33,542 nt of DNA from Conidiobolus incongruus B7586 (GCA_000697335.1 JNEM01013695.1:1-33542), one strand, 5' to 3'. Shown: positions 10,765-23,159, counted from the first letter of the stretch. Numbers and translations are program-made. Notes: generated by a model from the sequence alone, not told the origin.

Positions 10765-11266
10765 ATGGCTAAACCTGTTAAAATTATTAATCCCGAAGAG
10801 TTAAGAGAATGGATGTATGATACTACGTTGACAGCTGGGTAAACTTAATAGCATCACTTACTGATAATTTTTTGTTAAACTTGGTGTTAGTAAAGATTAT
10901 GTGGTCGTCGATGTTAGAGACGGTGACAGAATAGTAATCAAATAGATATGAATGTAATGAAATTCTAATCCATTTTAGGGTGGTCACATCCTCCATTCTG
11001 TGAATGTACCCGCGCACGAAATTCGCGAGCGAGTCCATCTTCTAGTAGAACAAAATCGCCAAATTCCAAAAGTGATCTTTCACTGTGCTCTGTCTCAGGT
11101 CCGAGGCCCCAAATCTGCTAGGATTTATAACGAAGAGTTGGCAAATTTGGTGGATGCTTCCAATCAACAGGTTTACGTCTTGCGTGGAGGATTCACCCAA
11201 TTTCAGAGATTGTATAGGGATGATCCCAAACTGGTTGAAGCATTCGATAAGGATCTTTGGGATTAG
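10765..11266 (+). CDS. Cdc25-like rhodanese-domain phosphatase (Ych1/Ibp1 type)
   Basis: A 134-aa protein in three exons: 10765-10838, 10891-10933 and 10979-11266, with introns of 52 and 45 bp (GTAAAC..TTAG and GTAATC..TTAG). Phases join exactly: a glycine codon is split at the first junction and the second is in phase 0. The protein is a single rhodanese domain. It shows VVVDVRDGDRIGGHI (residues 29-43), the catalytic loop HCALSQVRGP (74-83) with Cys75 and Arg81 in the CX5R arrangement, and VLRGGF (107-112). That loop and size are those of fungal Ych1 and Ibp1, the minimal relatives of the Cdc25 and Acr2 phosphatase/arsenate reductase group. It probably removes phosphate from protein tyrosine or small substrates. 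An arsenate reductase role cannot be excluded from sequence. No targeting signal is visible, so a cytosolic or nuclear place is likely. The gene stands alone between AT-rich spacers. Confidence 0.92.
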
Positions 11267-12655
11267 ACAAATATTACAGCGATTTCATTTAATTATTAGG
11301 ATATTATCAAAGTAATTTAATTATTTATAATTCTGCCAATATTAATTATTAATTAAATTTTCCAGTACCTTAAAATAAAAGGACACACTTCAATATTTCA
11401 TTAAGGTGATCATTTTATTTTACAATAATCTTAATTTAATATATTTTAGATTTTATATTTTTAATTTTAAAGTCATTAAATTCTGAATTATTTCAGCCTT
11501 TCTAACTAACTTTTATGAGCTTTTTTATTCATATTAAATAAGTAATCAAAAGCACTAAAGTCTATCCATATTTCCAATTTTATAGCCAAATATCATTAAA
11601 TGAAACATATTGCATTTAATTCACTAGTCATATACAACATCATTTTTTAGGATTTGAATAAATTTCATTTACTTTATTAGAATTGAAGTTATAGGATTGG
11701 AAAAATAATTTATGAGGATTTGGCTAAATCTGATCTTGTTTATTAAGTGAATAATAAGAATGGTATTTATACTGAATTGAAGCTAAAAAGGAGTAACAAT
11801 TGATTTGTAATCAGTAATTATCCCCATTACTGTATTGAGTAGCTAGGTGTATATGTTATTGAAATATAGAATAGAATGAATCAATTGTATGATTAGTAAT
11901 GATGTTCATATCTCATATTTGTTGGTCTAACAACTTAATTATAATTTAGAATCATACCTTATTGACTTGAGACTCGTCAAATTAATGTAACAATATAATT
12001 TTAAGTGTTATTAATTATTAGAACTTTCATATAGTTATGTTTTGATCATGGGGTTAAAATATCATGGTATAAACCAATTTGCTGAATTGTTTAATTTTGT
12101 TAACTGGAAAAATGAATATATAATGTAGTTTTTCGATTCAAATTCCTGTTAATATCATTATTCTTAATATATAATACTTCTATTCATTAAACTATTTAGT
12201 GATAAATTAATTGATGGGTGAAAGTAGTATTTAACTAATGATATTTCAGATAAAACCAGTAGCAGGTGATTTTAAAATTTGAATATAATTTTATTACCAT
12301 TGTCATATTACCACATATAATTGAATCAAATAAATTATCATTTATACAGTGTGAGATTTTAATTGAAGTATCGTACTATTTGAAATATAAGACATTATTT
12401 ACAACTATTACAATTTTGATTTCCTATTTCATAAATTTTTCATTTTTTTAAAAGATAGGATTTATTAAATATAAATATAAAAAGCTAACAACTTCACAAT
12501 TCTCCTAAGTCTTATCATCAATAATATTAGAGTTTATATTATAATTGAACCTAACAATAATTATTATAATACTAATATTTATTATATATGTACATTGTAC
12601 TATATAAGAAAAGCTAAATAATAGGTATTTTAAAAAGAATTTTTTTTTGCAAATA
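11267..12655. other. Intergenic AT-rich DNA between convergent genes
   Basis: The 3' ends of the phosphatase and the minus-strand P450 face each other here. An AATAAA at 11374-11379 may end the phosphatase transcript. A 61-codon frame at 12266-12451 is low-complexity, made of Ile, Phe, Tyr and Asn codons as expected of AT-rich DNA, and I do not call it a gene. Confidence 0.6.
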
Positions 12656-14170
12656 TTAATATCTTTTAACGAATTTAACTTTCATCCTATCACTCTTAGG
12701 CTTATATAAAAAGTGAAGGACTGGGGTCAATCCTTCAGGCTCATCCAAACTCATCCGAAATTGCCTGATCAACTTCACTAATACTAGATAAATTTCAGAC
12801 CATGCCAAATCTCTGCCAACGCAGCCTCGGGGGCCCATACTAAATGTTAATAATTTGCTCTTATTCTCCTCTCTTTCAGGTCCTAACCAACGATCGACAA
12901 TAAATTCCTTGGGACTTTCGAAATAGTGTGGATCGTGGTGATATGTATATACGTGGAAAACGACCGATGTCTAAAATAAAATATATGAGAAAAATATCAT
13001 CTAAATATATGTTAAACTTACGTCTTCGGGGATGAAATGACCATCGAGAGTAACGCCATCTTGAGGAACTTTCTTAAACATGGGACCGCCAGCAACAGGA
13101 TGTAATCTCATAGCTTCTAAAATTGTAGCTTCTAGGATTGGAAGATCACTTTTACACTTTTCAACTGTTGCAACTTCGTCAGGGTTAGGGAAAACTGATA
13201 AAATTTCATTTTCAACCTTTTCGTACAGTTCGGGACGCGTCAAGATTTCATATAAAACCCAAGTCAAAGTATTTGCAGTAGTATCCATACCTGCAAATAA
13301 TAAAGTCACGCATTCGTCTACAATTTCAATATCGGAAAGATGGCTTCCAGATGCCGGATCTTTTGCGTCCATTAAACTTTGTAAAATGTCTTCATTCCTT
13401 AAACTTGGATCTTCTCTCCTTGATTTGATGTTCTTGAGAATCATTGGCTCAAATAGGGTAAGGATAGGATAAGCGAATAAAGTGAAAAAAGAAGGCCATA
13501 AAGCTCTCAAAAAGATAAGCAATTGAGTCCATTTCAATTGTTTCATGTAGTATTCTGCCTTTTTGCAATCTAAAATACAGTTGAGGTTTTGGCCAAATAC
13601 CAACTCGCTGATGACATCGAGAGTACTTCGGTGGAATAAACTATACATATCCACAGTAACTTCATTACCAGTTCTCATGCTATCTGTAATAAATTTTGCC
13701 AAATTTTCTGATCCCGCCTTGTAAATAGTAGGCTCCATCTTAGCCAAGCTCTTATTGTTGAAAGCAGGCGCAACCAATCTCTTTCGAATTTGATGAAATC
13801 CCTTTTCGACAGTGGAAAAAATGGTTGGACCTCTAAAGTTGAAGATAAAGTAGCTGTCGTCCTTAGTGAATTTGTAAGTGAGGAGCCATTTCCTCGCGCT
13901 GAGATCGTTCACCAGCACCAAATCTTTGCCAACCACTGCAACTGGCCCGTGCTCTTTAACAATATCTAAATATAGTCCTGGATCTCCCGTAACTTCCTTC
14001 CACATGAGTTCTAAATACGCGAAAAATGGATTCTTAGGCTTTGGCAAATGACTCAATTTTGACAAGTAGAACGGATGGTAAATATTTGTATAGTACCAAA
14101 AACTAATCCCTCCGATGGCTAATACTGCAGAGACTGACAAACAGTCCATTAAAGTTATAGTCGGTAGCAT
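12656..14170 (-). CDS. Cytochrome P450 monooxygenase, copy A
   Basis: A complete 487-aa P450 in two exons: 14170-13022 (383 codons) and 12970-12656 (104 codons plus stop), split by a 51-bp intron (13021-12971; GTAAGT..TTTAG) in phase 0. The order is an N-terminal membrane anchor (about residues 8-30), a proline hinge (HLPKPKNP), the I-helix oxygen-binding motif FAGMDTT (292-298), the K-helix E352-A-M-R355, a PERF-like region (PKEF..DRWLGPERE) and the heme loop FSMGPRGCVGRDLAW with ligand Cys433. All residues needed for catalysis are present and the length is typical. It should sit in the ER membrane and take electrons from a P450 reductase. The substrate cannot be told; fatty acid, sterol or xenobiotic oxidation are all open. 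It is a close paralog (about 85% identical protein) of the P450 at 18438-19956, with the intron at the same codon. Confidence 0.95.
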
Positions 14171-14240
14171 TGTGTTATCTAATTTTTGATATTTATTATG
14201 TTACAATTTTTTTGTACTTTAATCCCATGAAAACCCAATC

Positions 14241-14250
14241 CTTTATATAG
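14241..14250 (-). promoter_or_regulatory. TATA box of P450 copy A
   Basis: On the minus strand this reads CTATATAAAG, about 75 bp before the ATG. The plus-strand paralog has TATAAAAG at the same distance, and both are followed by GG(G)ATT, which supports a real core promoter. Confidence 0.6.
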
Positions 14251-14503
14251 TTATTAAAGGATAATGCATTCCAATGTACACTAATTCTGATATCCAACTC
14301 ATCATCACCTAATTCTCTATCTGAATTTTTTAGTTTCTTGAAACCTTAATTTAGATAAAATATTCATTTCAAAATCACGTTTCGATCATTGATTAATAAC
14401 TCGTTATTTTAATCAACTCTCAATTTCCTAATTTATCCCAAAATCTATGAATTTCGCCGTGGAATGTATCTCTATAGCAGAATATATAATTTTTGCTAGT
14501 GAC

Positions 14504-14527
14504 ACTTGAATTCAAGTATGATATCAT
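14504..14527. promoter_or_regulatory. Two abutting perfect palindromes upstream of P450 copy A
   Basis: ACTTGAATTCAAGT (14504-14517) is a perfect 14-bp palindrome and is followed with no gap by ATGATATCAT (14518-14527), a perfect 10-bp palindrome. They lie about 335 bp upstream of the P450 start, in a stretch that is less AT-rich than its surroundings. Such sites often bind dimeric transcription factors. The function is inferred only. Confidence 0.35.
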
Positions 14528-15550
14528 CATAATAACGCAGCCTATTGAGATTATTCTATTAATTGAAAAAAAGAAAATAATTGAAAGATTCTAATTTTTG
14601 ATAAAATTTTTATTAATACAATTGATAGAAATAAGTTGAATAATTTTAATAATCTAAACAAAAATATTTATATGTATTATTATTAATCAGTTTTATGAAA
14701 TTAATTTATTTCAATTAAGATCATTCAACGCAATTATGAATCTAATTTATTTGATTAAATATATTGAAATAAAATTTAGTTGAACAATACCAATTCAATA
14801 ATAAATATTATTTTAAAGTTATCATATTATTCTAAATTTTAATACTTTTGTATATAGTAGATTTATCAAATAGATTTTATTCTGAAATTTTCAATTTTTA
14901 AATAGTATTATTTCATTAATATTAAATCGAATAATTGATCTTTGGGATTAATTAAAACAATTATAACTAGGATATTAATATAGATTTATTATGTTCCTAA
15001 TTATGAAATATTATATGAATACACCAAACTCTATATACAAAATATTAATTTATATCGTTTTGTAGATTGACATAAATGAAATATTTATTAATTATTAATA
15101 GAAGATTAGTTCAGTTATTCATTTTTTTATTATACTGTATGTTTTTGGTACTCGAATAATTTAATAATTTTTATAATAATTATTATTATGAGATTTTGAA
15201 GTAAATTAAATACTGTTCCAAAGAAATATAAATCAAAATAGACACCTTTCAAATTATTATAGAGCTAATATATAATACCTTTTTCAATTTAGTTAGGGGA
15301 TGTTTCATTACAATATTTCACTTTAACAGTTTAACTTTTTCAAATTCAAGGTTTTTTATATTTGAAATTCAAATCCATAAAAGGATATATTTGTAATTTT
15401 GAAAAGATCAGGATATTATCAATTCAATTTATATTCGCTGTAAATTATTAATTTCTCGAGTATTTATAAAAAAACAAGATTAAATTTTTCTCATAATTTT
15501 ATTTATGATCTTTTTGAATTTTAGATATTGTACGCCCAAAGATTTAAATT

Positions 15551-15577
15551 AAATATCAAATATCAAATATCAAATAC
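15551..15577. repeat. Short tandem repeat, unit AAATATC
   Basis: About 3.8 copies of a 7-bp unit in non-coding DNA. Confidence 0.8.
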
Positions 15578-16029
15578 TGATAAAATTGTTATTAGTTATA
15601 TAAAAATATTTTTTCATTTAAATATTGAAAATATATTAATATATTAAATTCATTCATTCCATAAATATTTCGAAGAATAATTGAAACTTTAAATTAACAT
15701 TCAAAGAAAATTTCAAATTTGATGTATTAAAGAATGATTGATATTTAAATGATTATAAATCATTTTAGAATATCAAAAATTTAAATGATTTATAAAAGTT
15801 TAATAAGTATCTTTCAAATATATATATAATGACCTAAAACAAATATTTTAAATAGAATATCTAATGAAATGAACCATAATAATTGACTAGTGATATATTA
15901 TGATGAAATCATATATTATAGTGGTTTGTCATAAAACCTTCAAACCTAGTAAAATTTATTAAAATGTCAAATAAAAATAAATCTATTGTTATTATGGATT
16001 TATTATAAGTTATAGATTTAATTTTTTTG

Positions 16030-16096
16030 CTATATAATTTATTAATATATATCTATTAATATATATCTATATATATCTATATATATATATATATTT
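16030..16096. repeat. AT-rich simple repeat (TATA/ATCT)
   Basis: Runs of AT dinucleotide broken by ATCT units, ending in about ten uninterrupted AT pairs. Confidence 0.75.
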
Positions 16097-17775
16097 AATA
16101 GCTTACTTTAAAACCAGTAATTTAAAAATAAAATGAAATTTATCCAATTATTCAATATTTACACTTTTTTTACAGATTTTAGTACGCAATTAACAAACAA
16201 AGGAATTTATTATATATTATATACTTAAAATTGGTTGCATTCATTTATATATAAGATTTAGAGGGTATACAAATTTTGATAATCTGAATATTGCTGAATA
16301 ATAATAATATTTAGCTTAATTAAATATTACAATTATTCAATCAAAAGTTATATAAATTAAAATTAATAATCGAAAATGTGACTAACTGGATAGTATTATA
16401 TTTATATATCATTTTTTAAAATATTGATAGATATTTTATATATTGATAATCAATCCTTCAAATATAGTGTTATCTTTAGATATCAATCAATGTTAAAAAT
16501 GATTTTAAAATCATACAATTTGAATTTAATATGAATTTATCAGATTCCTAGAATATGTATATCTAATAATTATTATGTATTTATACAAATGTATAAAACC
16601 AAATATATCATCTATATTTTGTTAAGAATATTAACTCTAATTTGAATTTTATAAAAAAAATATTCATACTATTGTTTATTATTACGGATTTTTATTGCAT
16701 TACTTAAATACCTTAGTAATATACAGTTTATTAAAAAAGTTTATATATTTGATATTATTTGATATATCCATTAGATGAAATATCATAATCACTTAACGAT
16801 AATATCAGAATTTAATTATTATATACAGAAGTCTTATTTAAAACAAAAAATGTAAAATTTTAATTTCCCAAATTCAAACAATATATTATTTAACTAAAAT
16901 ATAGCAATTAATATATACTAGTAGGTAATAAATAAATTTTAAATCCAAAATTTATTTGTCATCTTAATTCCAATATCGGAATATTTATAGAAAAATACTA
17001 TTGCAAAAATTACATAAATTATTCATTATGATTCATAAATAAAGATATATAATTTTTAAAACTTAGATACATTCAATATTCTATGATTTCATCTAAAATA
17101 TATATGTTAAAATATATAAAGTTATAAATTACAAGATTAATTTAGATTGTACTTAATATTGAATTATTAAATGGAAATATCGTTGTGATTGGATAATTAT
17201 ATAAAATTTTTGATAATAAAGAGATTTTATATAATACTTTATAAAATATTTATAATAATCATTTGATTACTTAATCAATTATTGCAATATTATTTGAGAA
17301 TAACTAATGGTTGATTTAAATCATTTTTAACATTGAAAACATTATACTAATAAACTAAAAAAGATATTATTAAATACTTTGAATTATACTAACAAAAAGC
17401 TTGATTCATTAATAATAATACGATCACCAAATAATACCAAAAATATAAGATATCTATTGATACAAATTTGGTATTGAAAGATCTTCATAATTTATTAGCT
17501 AATTTAAGATTTTTTTTATTTAAATTTGCATAAATTTAAATAGGAATATTAAATCTAGAAACTATTCAGAATGTGTTCATTCGTTTCACCATTTATATAA
17601 TTTTTAATTTTAAATAATGAACCAAAATTGTTAAAATTAAATAACACAGTTATAACTATTAATCAACAGTATTAATTAGCATATAATCATTTTAATATTA
17701 TATCTTAATTTATAATCGAGATTATATGATTGATATATTCTAATAATTTGAATTTTTTGATATCAAAAATACAAA

Positions 17776-17813
17776 ATAATAATAATAATAATAATAATGA
17801 TAATAATAATAAT
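17776..17813. repeat. AAT trinucleotide microsatellite
   Basis: About 12 AAT/ATA units with a single GAT interruption, in the P450 spacer. Confidence 0.9.
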
Positions 17814-18352
17814 CCTTAAAATACAAAATAATTAATTAATACTTGATTTGAATAAAAAAATAAAATTTATATATTACAATATATATTTTCACGAATTACA
17901 AATTAGTAATAGGAGTAAATTATATATTTATTTTGGAATATTAATATTTAATTTAAATTTTTAGTAAAATAATATAATCTATCCTCAATCTATAAAACAT
18001 TTTAAGAAAAATTAACTTTTTTCAATAAAAAAAAATATTTATATATTAATATTGACATCACTCACTTTAAAATTTTACCAAAATAGTAGAATTGTGAATA
18101 TTAGATACTTTGAACACTAATTCGTTTATCGGGAAAATATTTTTTATTCATTCAAATTTAGTAATTAATTAATTTAAAATTTTTTAAAAAATTAAATTTG
18201 ATTAAAAATGCTAGTCACAAGTGTTGACATTACCAAATTTAATACAATAGATTCATTCTATTGATATTATAATTTTCAAAGGGATCAAATGGAAAGTTGC
18301 TGGTGTCATTTTGATACTCATTTTTAGGATTAGATAAGTTTTAGATTATACT

Positions 18353-18360
18353 TATAAAAG
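18353..18360 (+). promoter_or_regulatory. TATA box of P450 copy B
   Basis: TATAAAAG about 80 bp before the ATG at 18438, matching the spacing of the TATA box of copy A. Confidence 0.6.
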
Positions 18361-18437
18361 GGATTAATCACTAATATCAATTTTTTAGTTAATCTTATCC
18401 AATTTTAAAGAGTGAAAAAATATATATTATTATAACA

Positions 18438-19956
18438 ATGCTTCAAAGTTTTAATATAACTGATTGGTTGACTATTGGCGCTACTTTGGCAATTGGCGGA
18501 GTTTTCTATTGGTATTATAGCAATATATACTATCCGTTTTATTTGTCGAATTTGAGTCATTTACCAAAGCCTAAAAATCTTTTAAAAACATATTTAGAGT
18601 TATGGTGGAAGGAAATTGACGGCGACCCTTATTTGTTTTTAGATATTGTCAAGGAATGTGGTCCCGTTGCACTTATCGGCAAAGATTTGGTATTAATGAA
18701 CGATCTCAACGCTCGCAAATGGCTCCTCACTTACAAATTCACTAAGGACGACAGTTACTTTATCTTCGACTTTAGAGGTCCTACTATTTTTTCCACGACT
18801 GAAAAAGAATTTCACCAAGTTAGAAAGAGATTAGTAGCTCCCGCTTTCAGTAACAAGAATTTGGCAAATATGGAACCAACCATCTATAAAGTGGGCTCTG
18901 AGCATTTAGCCAAATTTATTACAGATAGCATGGGAACTGATAATGAGGTCACTGTAGATATGTATAGCTTGTTCCACCGAAGTACTCTAGATGTCATTGG
19001 TGAGTTGGTATTTGGTCAAAATCTCAACTGTATTTTAGATCGCAAAAAGGCAGAATACTATATGAAAGAATTGAAACGAACTCAATTACTACTCTTTTTG
19101 AGAACTTTATGGCCTTCTTTTTTCACTTTATTCGCTTATCCTATCCTTACCCTATTTGAGCCAATGATTCTTAAGAACATCAAAGCAAGGAGAGAAGATC
19201 CAAGTTTAAGGAATGAAGACATTCTGCAAAGTTTGATAGATGCTAGAGATCCTGCCACTGGTTCCAACTTGTCAGATGTTGAAATTGTGGATGAATGTGT
19301 GACCTTGTTATTTGCCGGTATGGATACTACTGCAAATACTTTGACTTGGGTTTTATATGAAATCTTGACACGTCCCGAACTGTACGAAAAGGTTGAAAAT
19401 GAAATTTTATCAGTTTTCCCTAACCCTGACGAAGTTGCAACAGTTGAAAAGTGTAAAAGTGATCTTCCAATCCTAGAAGCTACAATTTTAGAAGCTATGA
19501 GATTACATCCTGTTGCTGCTGGATCGATGTTTAAGAAAGTTCCTCAAGGTGGTGTTACTATAAATGGTCATTTCATTCCAGAAAATGTAAGCATTATTAT
19601 TGAATTCAAATTGAATTACTATTAACATAATAATTATATAGACATCAGTTAATTTCCATGTAATTACATTCCATCACGATCCTGATTACTTTGAAAATCC
19701 TAAAGAATTTATTATCGATCGCTGGTTGGGACCTCAAAGAGAAGAGAACAAGGGTAAACTTTTAACTTTTAGCATGGGACCAAGAGGTTGCGTTGGCAGA
19801 GATTTGGCTTGGTCCGAAATCTATCTTGTAATAGTCAAGTTGATTAGAGAATTCAAAATGACTTTGGATGAGCCCGAAGGATTAACTCCAGTCCTTCACT
19901 TTTTATATAAGCCTAAGGGTGATAGGATGAAAGTTAAATTCGTTAAAAGATATTAG
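18438..19956 (+). CDS. Cytochrome P450 monooxygenase, copy B
   Basis: A complete 487-aa P450 in two exons: 18438-19586 and 19642-19956, with a 55-bp intron (GTAAGC..ATAG) in phase 0, at exactly the codon used in copy A. Without splicing the frame ends after twelve codons of intron sequence, so the intron is needed to reach the heme loop. Motifs match copy A: an N-terminal anchor (about residues 10-30), FAGMDTT (292-298), E352-A-M-R355, FIIDRWLGPQRE and FSMGPRGCVGRDLAW with Cys433. Differences from copy A gather in the first ~100 residues and around 240-275. The C-terminal half is nearly identical, with one 148-bp tract free of any mismatch. Both copies look functional. The role is an ER-bound monooxygenase of unknown substrate; divergence in the N-terminal substrate-recognition region could mean a shifted specificity. 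Confidence 0.95.
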
Positions 19957-22352
19957 TTGGTTGAAATGATTTGTACTATTAATAATTATTCTTATTATTT
20001 AAATAAACACTCTAGTTGGTACTCTAAAATTTTTTCAAATTTACCGCTTAAGTTGATGTATTACAATTTTTTAAACCATTTTTGTCATAATATTTAATAT
20101 TGATATTAATAATTTTTTTTAAAATATATTACTAAATATTATATTATAATTTATTGATTAGAAATAAGGAGAGTAAAATGACCAAAATTTGAATTTTGAA
20201 ATCTCATAGATTGGGATAATGTTCATATGAAATTTATTTCAAGAACATTACTATAATTTATGTGATAAAAGAATTGAAAAAAAAAATAAATAGATAGGTA
20301 ATGGAAATGATATTTTAATTTATATTTTTTTATTGAAATATTTTTAATAATTTGTACAATTTTTAAATGACGTGATTTAAAAAATAATTTAAAATTGTTC
20401 ATAATAATTCATTTTTAAATATTAAAATTTGAACTAATATTTCATTTACACCCTTTGAATCTGAAAATTGTATTTCATAAAAGTTGTAAGATGAACTTAA
20501 AAATCTAAACTTCAAGCTTAATCTTCGTAAATATATTGAATTTTGATATATTGATTGAAATCCTATATCAGAGATTTATTTCAAAAAATTATTAATAAAT
20601 TATACCAGAAACATAAGAGAATTGTTATATAGATATATCAGATTTTATAATCTTTCAAATAAATAATAACAAATTTCATACAATATATATATATATATAT
20701 ATAATTTTTTGAACTATTTTTCAAGCTAAATATGATAAGAGTGTAAATCTTTATAAATATATTGGATATATAACTTAAATTAATTAATAGATATTGAAAA
20801 GTTAAAATTATATATTTAAATTGATTTCAATACTTATTTTTTGATATAATAAACTATTTTAAATTTGAATTAATCAAAATTTGATAAATTTACACCAATT
20901 AAAATACAATTTAAAAATTAGTAATAATAGATAATGACTTAATTAATTGTAATATATTAATAAAATCATCATCAAATATTGTTTTTACACTAAAGCTTGA
21001 AATTATAATTTATTACTCAAAACTTTTTAATTCAAAGACTCTATAAAAAATAAAATAAGGTACTTCTTATATGTTATTTTTAAAAAAACCTTATTTCATA
21101 AATATTAAAGTTTTTCCCGATTTTACATATATTATAATTTCAAGGAATTAAATAAAATCATAAAATTATATAAAATATGATCACACTGTTTCAAGATTTT
21201 ATAATATTATTTTTAGACATGTATAATAAATTAAATATTTAGTTTATACTATGACCTTAAGATAAGACTGTAAAATTTAAAAATGGATTTTTATAAGAGT
21301 AAAATGAGTATTCTGAATTCAAATTTTCAATTAAAGCACTGGACATATATTTATTGTGTATAAAATATTTAAAATATTTATACATATGGAAACACATAAT
21401 TAAAAAATTTTGAGTTGAGAAATAATTTCAAATTAAATATAGCATATTACGAATTTGACATCATTATGTATCCAATTTAATATTTACTATTTATATTAAA
21501 ATCGATTAGGATTTAATTATAAATCAATTAAGTTAAAAAAATTATCACCTCATTTTAAATATAAAATTTTTAATCAATCAAAATATTAATATTTATAGGT
21601 AAATATATTTATCCATTAATATTTATTTTACATCAAAAGAACTAATTAAATTTTCAAATTTATTTCATACTATGCTCAATTTAATTATTTACATATCAAT
21701 TTGAAAAGAATTTTAAGGTTCAATCTTTGTGAAGGTCATGCATGTACTAATATATATAATTATTAATTTTTAAATCATTATTAAATCATTTACATAACCT
21801 AATCAAAGAATATTTTTAATTATTATTATAAAATATTTTTTTAAAATCCTTTTTTTCATCAATTTTCTCATTAGAATGAAAATTAGTATATTAGTAATAA
21901 AATAATAAATTTTTAATAGAATTAATCCATAAGTCTATTTATCAAGGAATAAATATAAAAAATACTCTTGACTCTTTTAATATATTCATAATATATTATT
22001 ACATGTTATAAAAATGGATTTGTTTATGGTTTAACATCTTTGGATTCTTTTAACATAGGATAATCAATAAGTTGTTTTTCACTTTATATTCATAGCATTT
22101 GAATAAGTTGTATCATTATTTACATAATTTTATATATTTGCCCTATTGGATACTTTGGATATATATCAACCATGATAGTATTGAAAATACACTCGCTATA
22201 TGTAAATTGATAGTAAAATATATAACCATACGTAATTGATCGAACATTTTTTATATTCCTTTATAACAAGTCTAATATAATTGTACAGAACCTCATTATT
22301 TGGATATTTAATAGCTTAAGGATTTTATCAATTACTTAGAAACATTACTCTT
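19957..22352. other. Intergenic AT-rich DNA
   Basis: This runs from the end of P450 copy B to the upstream elements of the first small secreted gene. No reading frame is worth calling. There is an AT dinucleotide run at 20683-20702 and otherwise unstructured AT-rich sequence. Confidence 0.6.
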
Positions 22353-22440
22353 AAAAGTCAGTTTTTTCAATTTAATCCAGTTTTCATTATTTATATTGTA
22401 AATTAATTAAATGAGATTAAAAATCTCATCAATCAAATAG
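22353..22440 (+). promoter_or_regulatory. Distal conserved upstream block, secreted gene 1
   Basis: It starts with AAAAGTCAGTTTTTTCAA and ends with TTAATTAAATGAGATT plus an AATCAA element. The same series stands upstream of all three small secreted genes, with the TTAAATGAGATT core 394-410 bp before each ATG. In this copy the core forms a perfect inverted repeat, ATGAGATT-AAA-AATCTCAT (22411-22429). It is probably a transcription-factor region. Confidence 0.55.
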
Positions 22441-22687
22441 TGAGTGACAATTGAAGAAAGATTGATGAGAATAAACTTTAATAAAAATTAAATTCTATAA
22501 TAAAAATATTTTTTTTGAAAATTTATTAAAAAAAAATAAAAAAAATATTTATAAATAAAAATAATTTAATTATAATTTTTAATATTAAACTATTCAATAA
22601 TTTTAATAAAAATTAATATTTTTGAATATTCAAATATTTTAATCAATTCAAAATCAAGATATTTTTAATTATGACAATATTATTTAA

Positions 22688-22761
22688 GTCATGTGAAATC
22701 ACTCAATTTAATTAATTTATCCAACCACAATATTGAATAAATCATTTTTTGGTATATAAAT
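22688..22761 (+). promoter_or_regulatory. Proximal block and TATA box, secreted gene 1
   Basis: GTCATGTGAAAT, then AATTAATTTATCCAACCAC, then TATATAAAT at 22753-22761, 62 bp before the ATG. The same elements in the same order precede secreted gene 3, and a weaker form precedes gene 2, although the DNA between the elements differs. Confidence 0.65.
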
Positions 22762-22814
22762 ATTCAATATAATTCAAATACTGAAATTAAAATTGAATAA
22801 ATCCCAAAATAATC

Positions 22815-23135
22815 ATGAATCCTCTGTTTTTATTAACCTTCTTAACTAGTCTCTACACCGCTGTCTATTTCTACCAATGCCACTATAAAGGTGTTGCAGG
22901 TGTTGGTGGTACTTACGACCTGTACAAAAAATGCAAACCCTCCAGTATGTACATGTGGGAATGGTCCAACGGTGTTGGTGGTATTGCCACACTTGGCACT
23001 GGTGGCAAGCCAATTGATTGTCTCAAAAGCGGATGCAAAAAATTCAACAATCAATTGAGACGTCGTGATTGTTCCAGGTACAATAACGATTCTGAGAAAT
23101 GCGATCGTTGGTATGACAACTGGATCAATATTTAA
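22815..23135 (+). CDS. Small secreted six-cysteine protein 1
   Basis: A 106-aa intronless gene of a family I do not recognise. Residues 1-19 (MNPLFLLTFLTSLYTAVYF) form a hydrophobic signal peptide. The mature part is about 85 residues with six cysteines, at 22, 40, 69, 74, 86 and 96, which suggests three disulfides. It also has a glycine-rich centre, a basic LRRRDC motif and a tryptophan/tyrosine-rich tail. Small size, secretion and paired cysteines fit an effector, antimicrobial or cell-wall-binding peptide, but nothing in the sequence decides between them. This is the most diverged of the three copies: residues 43-60 and 87-106 differ most, while the signal peptide, most of residues 20-42 and all cysteines are unchanged. 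The start is fixed by the shared AATC-ATG-AATCC context. Confidence 0.85.
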   Translation: MNPLFLLTFLTSLYTAVYFYQCHYKGVAGVGGTYDLYKKCKPSSMYMWEWSNGVGGIATLGTGGKPIDCLKSGCKKFNNQLRRRDCSRYNNDSEKCDRWYDNWINI

Positions 23136-23153
23136 AACCTTTTTCTAGTGCGT

Positions 23154-23159
23154 AATAAA
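23154..23159 (+). terminator. Polyadenylation signal, secreted gene 1
   Basis: AATAAA 19 bp after the stop, within TAATAAACTATAATTATA, a string almost repeated after gene 3. Confidence 0.55.

Larger units (their letters stand above)
14171..18437. other. 4.3-kb divergent AT-rich spacer between the two P450 genes
   Basis: No coding sequence is visible on either strand. Both ends carry promoter-like elements, listed separately. The middle is simple sequence: an AAATATC tandem at 15551-15577, an AT/ATCT-rich run at about 16030-16096 and an AAT trinucleotide run at 17776-17813. Any homology between the two flanks of the inverted duplication has been lost by eye. Confidence 0.6.

Noticed and set aside
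10823-11038. 71-codon minus-strand frame
   Set aside because: It overlaps all exons and introns of the phosphatase on the opposite strand and has no features of its own.
12266-12451. 61-codon frame rich in Ile, Phe and Tyr
   Set aside because: Its composition is what random AT-rich DNA gives; no start context, motif or signal peptide of credible form.
13080-13472. 130-codon plus-strand frame
   Set aside because: It lies wholly antisense to the first exon of P450 copy A, which has all the conserved motifs; this is a shadow frame.
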